Shown here piece after piece: positions 1 through 9,530 of a stretch of DNA of 64,000 nt (within the stretch, counting starts at the first letter, position 1; the number at the start of each line of letters is the position of its first letter). The DNA lies in NCBI GenBank assembly GCA_965240325.2, contig OZ251222.1, positions 4,092,001 through 4,156,000 of the forward strand. The letters run 5' to 3'. The translations under genes and the position numbers were made by a program. Under the pieces are notes generated by a model. The model made no database searches. It saw nothing but the letters and a program-made list of their open reading frames with translations, and was not told the origin of the DNA. The DNA is from Rebecca billardiae RCC1528 (Eukaryota; Haptophyta).

Positions 1-1
1 G

Positions 2-629
2 CCGCCCGAGGGCGGCCCCTCGCCCTTCCTGCGCGAGGCGACGGTTGCCCGGTACAAGGTGGACGGCGGCGAGAGCTTCGCCTACGGCACCGGCGAGGTG
101 CCCGAGGCCAAAACGGAGTTCACCGCCGTCGACAAGATTCGGGTACGACGCGCGCGCGCGCGCGCGCGCCGTGGCCGGGCGGGCGGCGTCACGTGCCGCG
201 CGCGCGCGCCCCGGCGTGGCGGCGCTTGGCGCTCACCCGTGCACGCGCGCCCGCCCGCCCCTCCGCCATGCCCTCCGCAGACGGCCTTGGCCTGGATGCT
301 GCAGCTTGGGATCTTCGGCATCCTCGCCTACTTTGCGCTGGAGAGCTCGTTCAAGCACACGGAGCCCGTCGCGACTGTCGCGCTCGCAGCGTTTGCGGTG
401 CGTGCGAGCGCGCCATTGCGCGGAGCGGAGCCAGTGACGCGCGTGAGCGTGAGCGAGGGCGCGCGCGCGGCCGTCCACCGTCGGCTCACAAACGGAACGG
501 TCGCCTCGCGCCCCGCCACCCACCGCGCAGGTCGCCACCTTCGCGACCTTTGTGGTCGAGGAGCCCATCGTCATCCTGCTCTTCGCAGGCATTTCGCACA
601 TGGCCGCTGACGTCGCAGGCGGCATATGA
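2..629 (+). CDS. C-terminal part of a multi-pass membrane protein (gene enters from the left edge)
   Basis: The 3' end of a gene whose start lies outside the window. Three exons can be joined: 2-142, 281-397 and 531-629, giving about 118 residues in one frame and ending at TGA 627-629. The introns (143-280 and 398-530) start GTACGA and GTGCGT and end GCAG, and both are GC repeats. Exon 1 is soluble and acidic. Exons 2 and 3 encode two long hydrophobic stretches, one beginning at TALAWMLQLGIF and one ending IVILLFAGIS, which are likely membrane helices. Intron 1 is a multiple of three and has no stop codon, so an unspliced message would still be open across it. I do not recognise the family from this fragment. 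Confidence 0.6.
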
Positions 630-1973
630 TCCGCGTCGGATCATATGGGACATGCCGCCGGTCGACATCATGTCTTATTCATGACATGCCGCCATCGGAA
701 GCCAGCACACTATACAGACTATACTCAGCATGTCACTGCGCATGATGTCACGACTGCTTGCTGTCAGTATCGTCATACTGTAACAGTTACAGTAGCAGTA
801 AGACTTAGTCGCGCGTCAACATGATATGTGTAGTCATGGCGGGGCGGAGTTATATGGCGGGCGGCCGTTAATATTGGAATATATAGTCGCGTAGTAGTGG
901 TCGGCCATTGATGATGCCACTATAACTCGTCTAAGACTACTGCTAGCCACTGCGGACTACCGATGCTCGATACCCGGCGCCCGCCGCTGGCACTCCGCAC
1001 TGCGCCGCGTCGATCGAGTAGGCTCCAGCTCCGCCGGTCCACCCCCCCGGCCCCAGCTCCGTTACGTCTTGGCCCCGAGCCGAAGTCAATCAACCAAGCG
1101 AACCATGCAGCGCAGAGTCCCTTCCGACCCCCGATTGATGACTTCGTCAACGAGAAATGCCCGATCTGACCGACCACCTCCCAATGATAGATTCAGACTC
1201 TATTTTTACAACTACTATGTATTTAACCGTCCCTCACAGGCTCACTCAGATCTCAGCACAGTCCGGGGGTGTTCCGGACACTACCTGTGTACATCTGCGA
1301 AAATGGCTTCCGGACTAGCTGGGTATTTCGTTAGAGAAAATAGAGTCTGAACCTATGGGAGGTTTGGCTGATGATCCATCTCAATCTGGCCATAATATTT
1401 TCAAATATATATCGTCCAAGGGACCGGCCTGGGATGGCCTCTAGGAGCTATGATTGTAAATCACCAGAGGCGGCGATCCCGCCTATTGCCGTGTCAAGAT
1501 CGGTAACGCTCCAGTGACCGGACTGGGGGGGGGGGGGGCTGAACTTGAAGCCGGAGCTTCGAGTCCGGTTCGGCTGCGGCAGTGCTGCAGACCTGACTGA
1601 GACCCATGCCATCGTCAACTGATGAATAGTATGCGGCGCGCGAGGCCTATTATTCGCTCACTGTACTGGCGGACGAGAGTCTAATCATCACTGCATATGC
1701 TACATCCTACTATATCATCATCAACATTACCCAGTCGATCTCGCACGACATGCACCGTAGTTGGCGGATATCCAGTGCGACTCACCGTGCGATCCTATCG
1801 TCCCGCCATTGACTCCGAGCCATTGACGCGCGACGCCTCGACCCGCGGCGCTCTGCCTCTTGGATTCAGAGTGGGCTCGTGGTCCACAAGGACGGCCGCC
1901 ACCACTGCAGTGGCGCAGTGACACATTATTCATCACATTGCATCAGCAAGTCAGATGTCATCGTCATCAGTCA
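630..1973. other. Gene-free stretch, AT-richer than the genes
   Basis: No convincing coding region on either strand; the longest open frames are short, with no domain or hydrophobic pattern. It holds a 14-G run at 1525-1538 and a small inverted-repeat element (listed separately). It separates the 3' ends of two genes that point toward each other. Confidence 0.6.
1174..1364. repeat. Small inverted-repeat (MITE-like) element, about 190 bp
   Basis: The arm at 1174-1206 (containing ACCTCCCA and TTCAGACTCTATTTT) matches the reverse complement of 1336-1364 over most of about 30 bases; the best block is a perfect 15-base match. The spacer is about 130 bp and has no coding potential. This is the layout of a miniature inverted-repeat element. 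I see no clear target-site duplication, so an old or decayed insertion, or a simple cruciform, is also possible. Confidence 0.4.
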
Positions 1974-2879
1974 TCACCTGCTCGGGAGCTTGGGCTTGGT
2001 GGTCTGCCTGGCGAACATGTCTGGAAGGCGGACAACTCTCCCCAGCGAGTCACGCGGGGACTTCTTGACGGCATACGCTGGCATGTGGCCCTTCTGCATG
2101 GCCTTGATCGACTCCATGCAGTACCCCTTCGGGAGCTCGCCCGGAGTCGTGCCGTACTTGACGTGGATATTGGAGCCAAACTGCTGAGAGAGGTTGGTGC
2201 GGCGGTACAGCTCCTCGACGCGCTCGAGGTCGTACATCTGGCAGTCGACGTACTCGAAGGCCTCGAGCCCGTGCACGGGCGCCGCGCCGCGCATCGCGCT
2301 GAACTGGTTGATGGACGCCTGCAGGCCGCAGCATTGCCTCAGGATCACCCAGTAGCGCACGTTGGCGTGCAACGCTCGGAGCTGTGAGTCCTGCAGCCCG
2401 AAAAGGCTGGCGTACGTGTACAGCTCGTGCTCCCAGCCTTGCCGCACAAAGCGGTAGTACTGCTGCACGTGCACGATAGGAAGCTCCACCAACCCCTGCG
2501 ACTCGTGCCACATCTTCGTGCGCAACGCGAGAAAGAGCGCGCCTCTGCTAGCGTCAACGTGTGTCAGGTTGGGACCGCGGTGCGTTTTGACCACGTGGAC
2601 CAGCCCGGGGTCCAGACGGCTCCAGACGGTGTCATTGAAGCGGCGCTGGTAGTGCGTTTGCACCAGCCCTGCACCGTGGATCAACTGAGCCATCCGAATC
2701 AGCACGTAGTACTGGAACGTCGAGGCACATCGCTCCTCGCCGTACGCGACGAGGACAAAAGCCCGGCGTAGCGATGCTGGCTGGACGGTGCGAACAAGCT
2801 TGGCCGTATTCCGATACCTGGGGGCGTGTGCGACCCCAGCGGCCAGCGTGATGAGCGCCGCAACCCCAAGGAAGCGCAT
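1974..2879 (-). CDS. Secreted or Golgi sulfotransferase-like protein
   Basis: A 301-residue protein with an N-terminal hydrophobic leader (MRFLGVAALITLAAGVAHA) that reads as a signal peptide or membrane anchor. After it comes a segment resembling the sulfotransferase phosphosulfate-binding loop in position and form (AYGEERCASTFQYYVLIR, about residues 46-63), then VVKTHR, a string common in this fold. A later hydrophobic strand with a basic residue (YWVILRQCCGLQASINQF) sits where the 3'-phosphate-binding strand and helix are expected. The loop is not canonical (no Lys-Ser-Gly-Thr), so donor binding is uncertain. If active it would transfer sulfate from PAPS to a glycan or other acceptor in the Golgi. 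It is single-exon and head-to-head with the gene at 3008, with 128 bp between starts. Confidence 0.55.
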   Translation of the reverse strand: MRFLGVAALITLAAGVAHAPRYRNTAKLVRTVQPASLRRAFVLVAYGEERCASTFQYYVLIRMAQLIHGAGLVQTHYQRRFNDTVWSRLDPGLVHVVKTHRGPNLTHVDASRGALFLALRTKMWHESQGLVELPIVHVQQYYRFVRQGWEHELYTYASLFGLQDSQLRALHANVRYWVILRQCCGLQASINQFSAMRGAAPVHGLEAFEYVDCQMYDLERVEELYRRTNLSQQFGSNIHVKYGTTPGELPKGYCMESIKAMQKGHMPAYAVKKSPRDSLGRVVRLPDMFARQTTKPKLPSR

Positions 2880-3007
2880 CGGTCGCGCGCCCGTGGGCAG
2901 GTAAGAGCACAGAGGACTATGGCCGCCTCACGGGAGGTCCGCCCCCATGCATCGCGATTCCGCGGGGATCACCGATCATCCCAGACCCACTTCCTCCGGA
3001 CTCCACG
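2880..3007. promoter_or_regulatory. Shared 128-bp promoter region between two divergent genes
   Basis: Lies between start codons at 2879 (minus) and 3008 (plus). No TATA box is visible. The role is inferred from gene orientation alone. Confidence 0.4.
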
Positions 3008-3904
3008 ATGGCGGGGGCGGCGGAATTGCCCCCCGGGAGGCTTGTCGCCCGAGCCATCGTCAATGTGGCGTCCGCCGGTCGCGGTGGGCTGCCTAGGGTG
3101 GAGCGGCTGCTCCAAGGGATCGACGCGCGCTGGGAGACGGCAAAGGCCATCCGCCAGTCGACGCACAGCTTCGATGCCCGCGCCAACGCGGTCACGTGCA
3201 ATGGATCAGCACTTCATCTTGCGCACTCGACCGACATGTCACGCGAGGAGCTCGTCGAGGCAGCTGAGGCGTACGGTGAGATGCTAGATGGTGAGCTCAG
3301 GGCGCCTCTGTGCGTGCCAACGGCCCGTTTGAGCCTGCCATGGGCAGCGATGACCGCATATGTCACACCACTCTTCATCGCCATGGGTTTGCCGCTGGGC
3401 GCGGTTGGCGCGGCGATGCTGGATTGGACCGGCGTGGGGTTGCACCGCGGCATCGTGCAGGTTTTTACTGGTCTCTATGCAGACGCGACAACCGTTGAGG
3501 TTGGCCCGGTGGGCGGCTACTTTGCCAAGCTGGCATTCATCACGGCGCTCCTACGGTGTGCGAATGTAGTTGGACCACTACACGTGGTGCCACCGGATGG
3601 GGCCTGGGAGGAGGAGATGCAGTCCTCCATGCCCAGGCTCGAGGCTGCGCTCGGGCACTTGTGTGGCAGCATACCTGGAGTGACGACGGTCCCAGGAACG
3701 AGCGCACCGGATGCACTCGTGTTTGCTCCGGGCGCCTTTGGCACACCGATGCTGCGGCACGCCAAGCACCTGCGCGGCCTGAAAGTGCTCGGAGGAGGGG
3801 TACGCCGGCACGAGTTCGACGTGACGCATCTTCAACGCGTTCGTCGATTCGCGCACGTCGTGTGGACCGTGTGGCAGCTTCGCGTCGAGACTGCGCTCGC
3901 GTGA
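3008..3904 (+). CDS. Hypothetical protein with a central hydrophobic region
   Basis: A 298-residue open frame starting at ATG 3008 and ending at TGA. Support for coding: length, a normal mix of residues rather than Arg/Ala-rich shadow composition, and a position opposite a divergent neighbour. Residues about 105-140 (from RLSLPWAAMTAY through LGAVGAAML) are hydrophobic and could form one or two membrane helices. A second hydrophobic patch (GGYFAKLAFITALLRCANVV) lies at about 165-185. The C-terminal part is basic and amphipathic. There is no recognisable catalytic motif or signal peptide and I cannot name a family. A membrane-associated role is possible but unproven. Confidence 0.55.
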   Translation: MAGAAELPPGRLVARAIVNVASAGRGGLPRVERLLQGIDARWETAKAIRQSTHSFDARANAVTCNGSALHLAHSTDMSREELVEAAEAYGEMLDGELRAPLCVPTARLSLPWAAMTAYVTPLFIAMGLPLGAVGAAMLDWTGVGLHRGIVQVFTGLYADATTVEVGPVGGYFAKLAFITALLRCANVVGPLHVVPPDGAWEEEMQSSMPRLEAALGHLCGSIPGVTTVPGTSAPDALVFAPGAFGTPMLRHAKHLRGLKVLGGGVRRHEFDVTHLQRVRRFAHVVWTVWQLRVETALA

Positions 3905-4153
3905 TCGCTTGGGCGCGCGCGCGACGCCATCCTGGGGATGGACCGATGAGTACTTAGCTGCTTGATTTCGTTCGTCTAAATAATCGTCTCTCGGACCAAA
4001 TCTTCATCCGGTGAGGAATCCGGTGCGCCCAAGCGCCAGCCTACAGACGCAAACGGGTACGCGGCGGCTCGACACTTATCGCTATTCATTAGCGAAATAC
4101 GCGCGCTGCTTCGACACTGCACGCGTGGCAGCGGTCGTCACGCAGTCGTCAGC

Positions 4154-4924
4154 ATGATTCCTGCCGTGCTCGCCCTGTCCGCAGCCTTCGCGCCGACGGC
4201 GCTTCGCGCCCCGGTGTCGCGCGTCACCTCGAGCGCGCTGCGTATGGCAGACGACAAGGTTGTCGTCAAGGAGTACTTCAACAATGAGGGCTTCGACCGG
4301 TGGAGCCGCATCTACAGTGATGACGGCGAGGTGAACAAGGTGCAGCTCGACATCCGCGACGGCCATCAGCAGACGGTGGACAAGATCCTGAAGTGGATCG
4401 ACGACGACGCTGATCTGAGTGGAAAGACTGTTTGCGATGCTGGCTGTGGCGTCGGCTCGCTGGCCCTGCCGCTGGCGCAGCGCGGTGCAAAGGTTGACGC
4501 GTCTGACATCAGCGAGGCGATGGTGAACGAGGCGACGCGGCGAGCGGCGACGGGCAACTTCGATACGATGCCAAAGTTCACGACGTCGGACCTCTCGGCG
4601 CTCAAGGGCAAGTACGACACGGTCACGTGCGTGGATGTCATGATTCACTACCCGACGGACGAGATGGCCGGGATGGTGAAGCATCTTGCGTCGCTCGCCG
4701 ACAGGCGGCTCATCATCTCGTTTGCGCCGAAGACCTGGTACTACGACCTGCTCAAGAAGGTCGGCGAGCTGTTCCCGGGCCCTTCCAAGACTACACGCGC
4801 GTACCTGCATCCGGAGGAGGACGTGGTCACCGCGCTGCGCGAGGCAGGGTTCGAGCTCCGCCGCACGGAGATGACGGGCACGAACTTCTACTTCTCGCGC
4901 CTCCTCGAGGCGGTGCGCGCGTAG
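4154..4924 (+). CDS. CHLM: Magnesium protoporphyrin IX methyltransferase, plastid-targeted
   Basis: A 256-residue protein matching the ChlM family: SAM-dependent methylation of Mg-protoporphyrin IX to its monomethyl ester, a committed step of chlorophyll synthesis. The SAM-binding glycine loop is VCDAGCGVGSLALPLA (about 93-108). An acidic residue follows at the end of strand 2 (VDASDISEAMV), and the family signature VDVMIHYPTDEMAGM follows with SFAPKTWYYDLLKKVGELFPG. Residues 1-31 are a leader: a hydrophobic signal-peptide-like start followed by AAFAPTALRAP, resembling the ASAFAP cleavage site of proteins sent through the ER into red-derived complex plastids. The mature enzyme probably begins near MADDKVVVKEYF. 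No introns. It is the best evidence here that the organism is photosynthetic. Confidence 0.93.
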   Translation: MIPAVLALSAAFAPTALRAPVSRVTSSALRMADDKVVVKEYFNNEGFDRWSRIYSDDGEVNKVQLDIRDGHQQTVDKILKWIDDDADLSGKTVCDAGCGVGSLALPLAQRGAKVDASDISEAMVNEATRRAATGNFDTMPKFTTSDLSALKGKYDTVTCVDVMIHYPTDEMAGMVKHLASLADRRLIISFAPKTWYYDLLKKVGELFPGPSKTTRAYLHPEEDVVTALREAGFELRRTEMTGTNFYFSRLLEAVRA

Positions 4925-5851
<927 letters not shown>

Positions 5852-6754
5852 TCAGGTGTATGCAATGTCCCGCTGCACGGTCCGCTTCGGACACGTGCCA
5901 TCCAGCATGCACACTTCGCACCCCGACGATCGGCGGCACGTCGCGCGCACCTCCTCGTGCTGGCTCGCGGGGATGTACTCCAAGGGTGGCTTCGTGTGCC
6001 ACCTCGTCGCGGAGTCCAGATGGTACTCCCAACCTGAGCCAACCAATGATTGCCTGGACTTATCCCAGCGAACCCCCTCGCCAAGGTTGAGGAATCGGAA
6101 GATGTCCACGAACGCGGAAGGGTCGTCGAGAAGCAGCTCGTAGGTGACCGACATAGCCGGGATTCTCAGCTGGCGGCACTTTTCAAAGAGCTTGCCAGTC
6201 TCTGCCAGCACCTTGCTCGCTGTCGCAATCCGCGCGCCGATACTGGCGCGCAACATCCTGCGCCCGGCGGGCTGCTGGACGGGTGGAGGAGCCTGCTTTG
6301 CGCCTGACTTGGCGATAGCCATGGCGATGATGTTAGTCCGCTTGAGAATGATCAGCTTCACGCGCCTTCGCCTCAAGTCGTTTGCGTAGTGCTCGAGTCG
6401 GTTCCACCCATGGCTGTTGTGCCATGTGAATCCACGCGCACGAGTAGCGGCAATACGCCGGTCAAAGTCGTCAAGGGAGGCGTTTCGACGGCGACCCAGC
6501 AACGAGCGCATGCACTGCTCTTCCATCTTCGATGGCAGCTGCCCTAAGCTCTGCGCCCACGGGCGCAGCCCCCAGAAGCGATCCAGGTGGGGCATGACGC
6601 CCAGATGGCGATGCAGTGGACCGCACCATTTGGTCGGATTTGGGTTGAGGATCTCGTCGTAGAAGGCTACAAGCGGATGCGCGCTGACTGTCATCATCAC
6701 AAAGTGCGTCCCAGAGTGCGGGTACGAAGCCATCGCGAAGAGCGTGGCATTCAT
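5852..6754 (-). CDS. Sulfotransferase domain protein
   Basis: A 300-residue single-exon protein. The phosphosulfate-binding loop lies close to the N terminus: MASYPHSGTHFVM (about residues 8-20), the Pro-x-Ser-Gly-Thr form of the PAPS-binding P-loop. A second family element, VKLIILKRTNIIAMAIAKS (about 130-150), has the basic residue and Ser expected to hold the 3'-phosphate of PAPS. DPSAFVDIFRFLNLG near 215-230 is the usual C-terminal 'one residue per helix' segment. The C terminus is Cys-rich (CRRSSGCEVCMLDGTC). No leader precedes the loop, so a short upstream exon with a Golgi anchor may be missing; otherwise it is cytosolic. The acceptor is unknown. It starts 119 bp from the divergent TRM13 gene. 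Confidence 0.8.
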   Translation of the reverse strand: MNATLFAMASYPHSGTHFVMMTVSAHPLVAFYDEILNPNPTKWCGPLHRHLGVMPHLDRFWGLRPWAQSLGQLPSKMEEQCMRSLLGRRRNASLDDFDRRIAATRARGFTWHNSHGWNRLEHYANDLRRRRVKLIILKRTNIIAMAIAKSGAKQAPPPVQQPAGRRMLRASIGARIATASKVLAETGKLFEKCRQLRIPAMSVTYELLLDDPSAFVDIFRFLNLGEGVRWDKSRQSLVGSGWEYHLDSATRWHTKPPLEYIPASQHEEVRATCRRSSGCEVCMLDGTCPKRTVQRDIAYT

Positions 6755-6873
6755 GCTGCCCTTCTTGATGCACCCCTGCGCCTGGGTCCGGACCAGATCT
6801 CTCCCGGAGTCCCAGTCCTTGTTGGGATCAACGGAAACTTGCCGGCTGGAAGGCTTGCGACCGCGTGAAAGCC
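6755..6873. promoter_or_regulatory. Shared promoter region between a sulfotransferase gene and TRM13
   Basis: A 119-bp gap between head-to-head start codons. No TATA element is visible. The function is inferred from layout. Confidence 0.4.
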
Positions 6874-8031
6874 ATGGCGGCCGCCACGTGTCTGATGCAT
6901 TTGGTGGCCATCATAACCTCTGCGACGACGACGCCCACGAGAGGACCGCATCCACGCCTCAGGAATCTAGGCCCAGCCCGTCCTGGTGCATCGCGCTGCC
7001 AGCACTGCAACTGCGAGGTGAAGAATCTCGCGCGTCACTACAAGTTGTGCCCAAAGCTGCGCGAAATCGAGGAGATGCAGGCACTGCCCTTCTATCGGGC
7101 GAACTGCAACCTCGGTGCGAGCGAGGTGACGGCAGTGGGCGCTGCGGACCTGCTTCCCATTGACCCTGCATTCGTTGAGCGCGTGCGTCTTGCGCACTCC
7201 CAGGTAGTGGAGCCCGCGTGTAAGGACACATCTCTTGTGCTCGATGGGATGGGCGATCTCGAATCGGCAAGCGTACGGGAGGCCGAGCGCCAGCGGCATC
7301 TTGCGCAGTGCGCCTCCATCGTATCGCAGCTCGAAGCTCTCGACGCGATCGGCCGGGGCCACGCGCACTTCGAGCTCGGGGCTGGAAGCGCTGGCGTCGC
7401 CCTCGCCCTGGCGTCCACCGTGCGATTCGGGCAAGGCGGCGACTCCATCGTACTGCTGGATCAATTCATGCCGCGGAAGAAGGCCGATAAGCACCTGCGC
7501 GAGATGGGCGCGCCGTTCGAGCGGTACAAGATCGGCCTCGAGCACCTGGATCTCACGGCACTACGGGCACACTGCGGTGCACAGCGCCCAGTGAGCGTGG
7601 TTGGCAAGCATCTGTGCGGGGTTGCATCCGACTTTGCTGTTCGCGCAGTGGCAGGCACGGCCGGGCGCGTCGATGCGCTGGTGCTCAGCACGTGCTGCCA
7701 CCACAGGTGCTCCTACGGGCCTTACCCCAACCGCGCCTTTCTCGAGTCGATCGGGTTCCACAGCGAGGCTGAATTCCGCGCACTCTGCCGCATGAGCTCC
7801 TGGGCCGTCGACGGTGCGAGCGGTAGCACCTCTGGTGCCCAGTGGGCGGACGGCACCGACCGGCGTGAAGTCGGCAGAATGTGCAAGGCGCTGCTCGATA
7901 CTGGCCGCGTGCGGTATTTGCGTGCTCATGGCTACGCCTGCTGGCGTGCCGAGTACATCGAAGACGCCCTGACACCCGAAAACGTGGTCATCGTCGCACA
8001 CTCGCTTCAAGCAGACAGAAGTTCCAGCTGA
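6874..8031 (+). CDS. TRM13: tRNA:m4X modification enzyme TRM13 (tRNA 2'-O-methyltransferase, position 4)
   Basis: A 385-residue protein. The family role is SAM-dependent 2'-O-methylation of nucleotide 4 in the acceptor stem of certain tRNAs. Visible signatures in order: a CHHC-type zinc finger (C42, C45, H55, C59 in CQHCNCEVKNLARHYKLCP), the PFYRANCNLG element at about 72-81, a SAM-binding loop FELGAGSAGVALAL, VGKHLCGVASD, and STCCHHRCSYGPYPN, which holds the Cys/His residues typical of the TRM13 catalytic region. ATG 6874 was chosen; an in-frame GTG lies nine bases upstream. The N terminus (MAAATCLMHLVAIITSA) is hydrophobic before the zinc finger, unusual for a nuclear or cytosolic enzyme, and might be an organelle leader or a wrongly included 5' region. 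No introns. Confidence 0.9.
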   Translation: MAAATCLMHLVAIITSATTTPTRGPHPRLRNLGPARPGASRCQHCNCEVKNLARHYKLCPKLREIEEMQALPFYRANCNLGASEVTAVGAADLLPIDPAFVERVRLAHSQVVEPACKDTSLVLDGMGDLESASVREAERQRHLAQCASIVSQLEALDAIGRGHAHFELGAGSAGVALALASTVRFGQGGDSIVLLDQFMPRKKADKHLREMGAPFERYKIGLEHLDLTALRAHCGAQRPVSVVGKHLCGVASDFAVRAVAGTAGRVDALVLSTCCHHRCSYGPYPNRAFLESIGFHSEAEFRALCRMSSWAVDGASGSTSGAQWADGTDRREVGRMCKALLDTGRVRYLRAHGYACWRAEYIEDALTPENVVIVAHSLQADRSSS

Positions 8032-8052
8032 CTGTGACAGCGGCAGCAGGTG

Positions 8053-8171
8053 TGAGGTGACTCAGGTGACGTGAGCGGTGAGGTGTCGTCGTCATTATTA
8101 GACTCTTGCTCGCCTCAACTCTTGGTTGAGGCGGACGACACCTCACCGCTCACGTCACCTGAGTCACCTCA
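8053..8171. repeat. Perfect 38-bp inverted repeat just downstream of TRM13
   Basis: Bases 8053-8090 are the exact reverse complement of 8134-8171 (arms begin TGAGGTGACTCAGGTGACGT). The 43-base loop carries a second small hairpin (CCTCAAC/GTTGAGG, about 8113-8131). The repeat begins 22 bp after the TRM13 stop. RNA from either strand would form a long stable stem. It could serve as a transcript-end structure, or be a palindromic element or recent inverted duplication. Confidence 0.9.
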
Positions 8172-8260
8172 CCTCGGCAGCCCACCTTGACTGCCCCCCA
8201 GCCCCGTTTTTGGCCGCACGATTGCGAATCTCAGAGTTACTTGGCCAGTCAATGTTTATA

Positions 8261-9050
8261 GTCCCTCACAAGTTTAAGCCTCCCGACATTGTTCGCCATA
8301 TCAGCGCAGCAAAGCAGCGGCGCGCCACCATACCAGGGGCGTACTTGGCCCACTCCACTGCCGTGCACATGAGGTGCGCCCGGACCCGATTGCTCGAGTC
8401 CTCGCAAATAGGCGTGGCTGTGCATCCTGGGTTGACGTTTGGTACCCGGCGGCCGGCGAGCTCGACTGGCGGCGAGCAGACCTGCCTGCGTGCCGCCGGC
8501 TGTCGGCAGCCTCCGTGCGCTGAGCCGCGCGCCGCGCGGTGCGTGTGCGACGTAGCTCCGCCCACGCCACGCATGCACCCTCGCGCCGCGCCGCCAGCTT
8601 GGCGCTGCCGTCAGCCAGAGCCGATCGAGTGCATGCCCGAGCCTGCTCCGAGAGCATCAATATGGGCTGCGTGTGGCTGCGCGTGCACTTTCGTCGCCTA
8701 ATTTTGCCAGCGTCGAGTTGGCGCGTGGCACGCCCACCGTAGCAGCACGACTCCCGAATGCACAAAAGCCGGGGGTCAGCTGAATTAATGCAGCTCACAC
8801 GACCGCGCTCCACGCCGAAAACCAGCCCGTAGCTGCCCGCCGGCTGGCTCGTGCATGCGCACCGACTGCCGGGCGCATCGACACCGTGGCGCACAGAGCG
8901 CGGGTGCCGCGGCCGGGTGGGTATGTACTGACGCGGCTGGGCCTGGTGCATGCGCGGGCGGATGGGCTCTGCCCGGGTCGGCGCGTAGCGGGCGTGCGGG
9001 CTGAGACAAAGTCGTGCCTGCTGCAGCCGGCAACTAAATTTGTGGGTCCC
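8261..9050. mobile_element. 790-bp terminal unit, left copy (non-autonomous mariner-like element)
   Basis: Matches 16803-17592 at a constant offset of 8542 bp, with no insertion or deletion and no base difference that I noticed. TA flanks both ends (8259-8260 and 9051-9052). The left end GTCCCTCACAAGTTTAAG and the reverse complement of the right end (GGGACCCACAAATTTAG) align with about two thirds identity, so they may be imperfect terminal inverted repeats. TA target sites and this end type are usual for Tc1/mariner elements. It does not begin with TG or end with CA, as an LTR would. There is no credible protein; the open frames in it are Arg-rich noise. Confidence 0.75.
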
Positions 9051-9530
9051 TAAGTGAGCAGGTAGTAGAAAAGTCGGAACGAGGGCGAGGGCGACGGCGA
9101 GCGAGGCCGGCGTCGGTCCACATGGGTCGGGGATATTCCCGCCGTGCAGCGATCCCAGCGCGTCGTCCGCCTCCGGCGAGTTGGTGGGGCACAGGAGCCC
9201 ACATCTTGCGCAGAGCAGCTGAGGTTAATCGGACGCTCCCGCGCGGCGGCGGGGCCGGCAGTTGGGGCCTCCACTGGGTTGGACTTGCGCCACGCCGCTT
9301 GTCATAGCTCGACGAGCTCAACCCGTGGCGCCGAGCTCGTGCCCAGCGCACATCCGCGAGGGCGTGCGGCCCCAGCGCACGCGGCGGCTGCGTCGATGGG
9401 GCGCTCGCCATGGACGGAACGAGTTCGAATAGAGGCCACACCGCTTCGTCAGCTGTAAGATCAACTTTGGGCGGCTCGGGACGTAACGTGCACTCATCTT
9501 CGGTCGTGGCCAAGCAGCCGGCGGCGGCTG

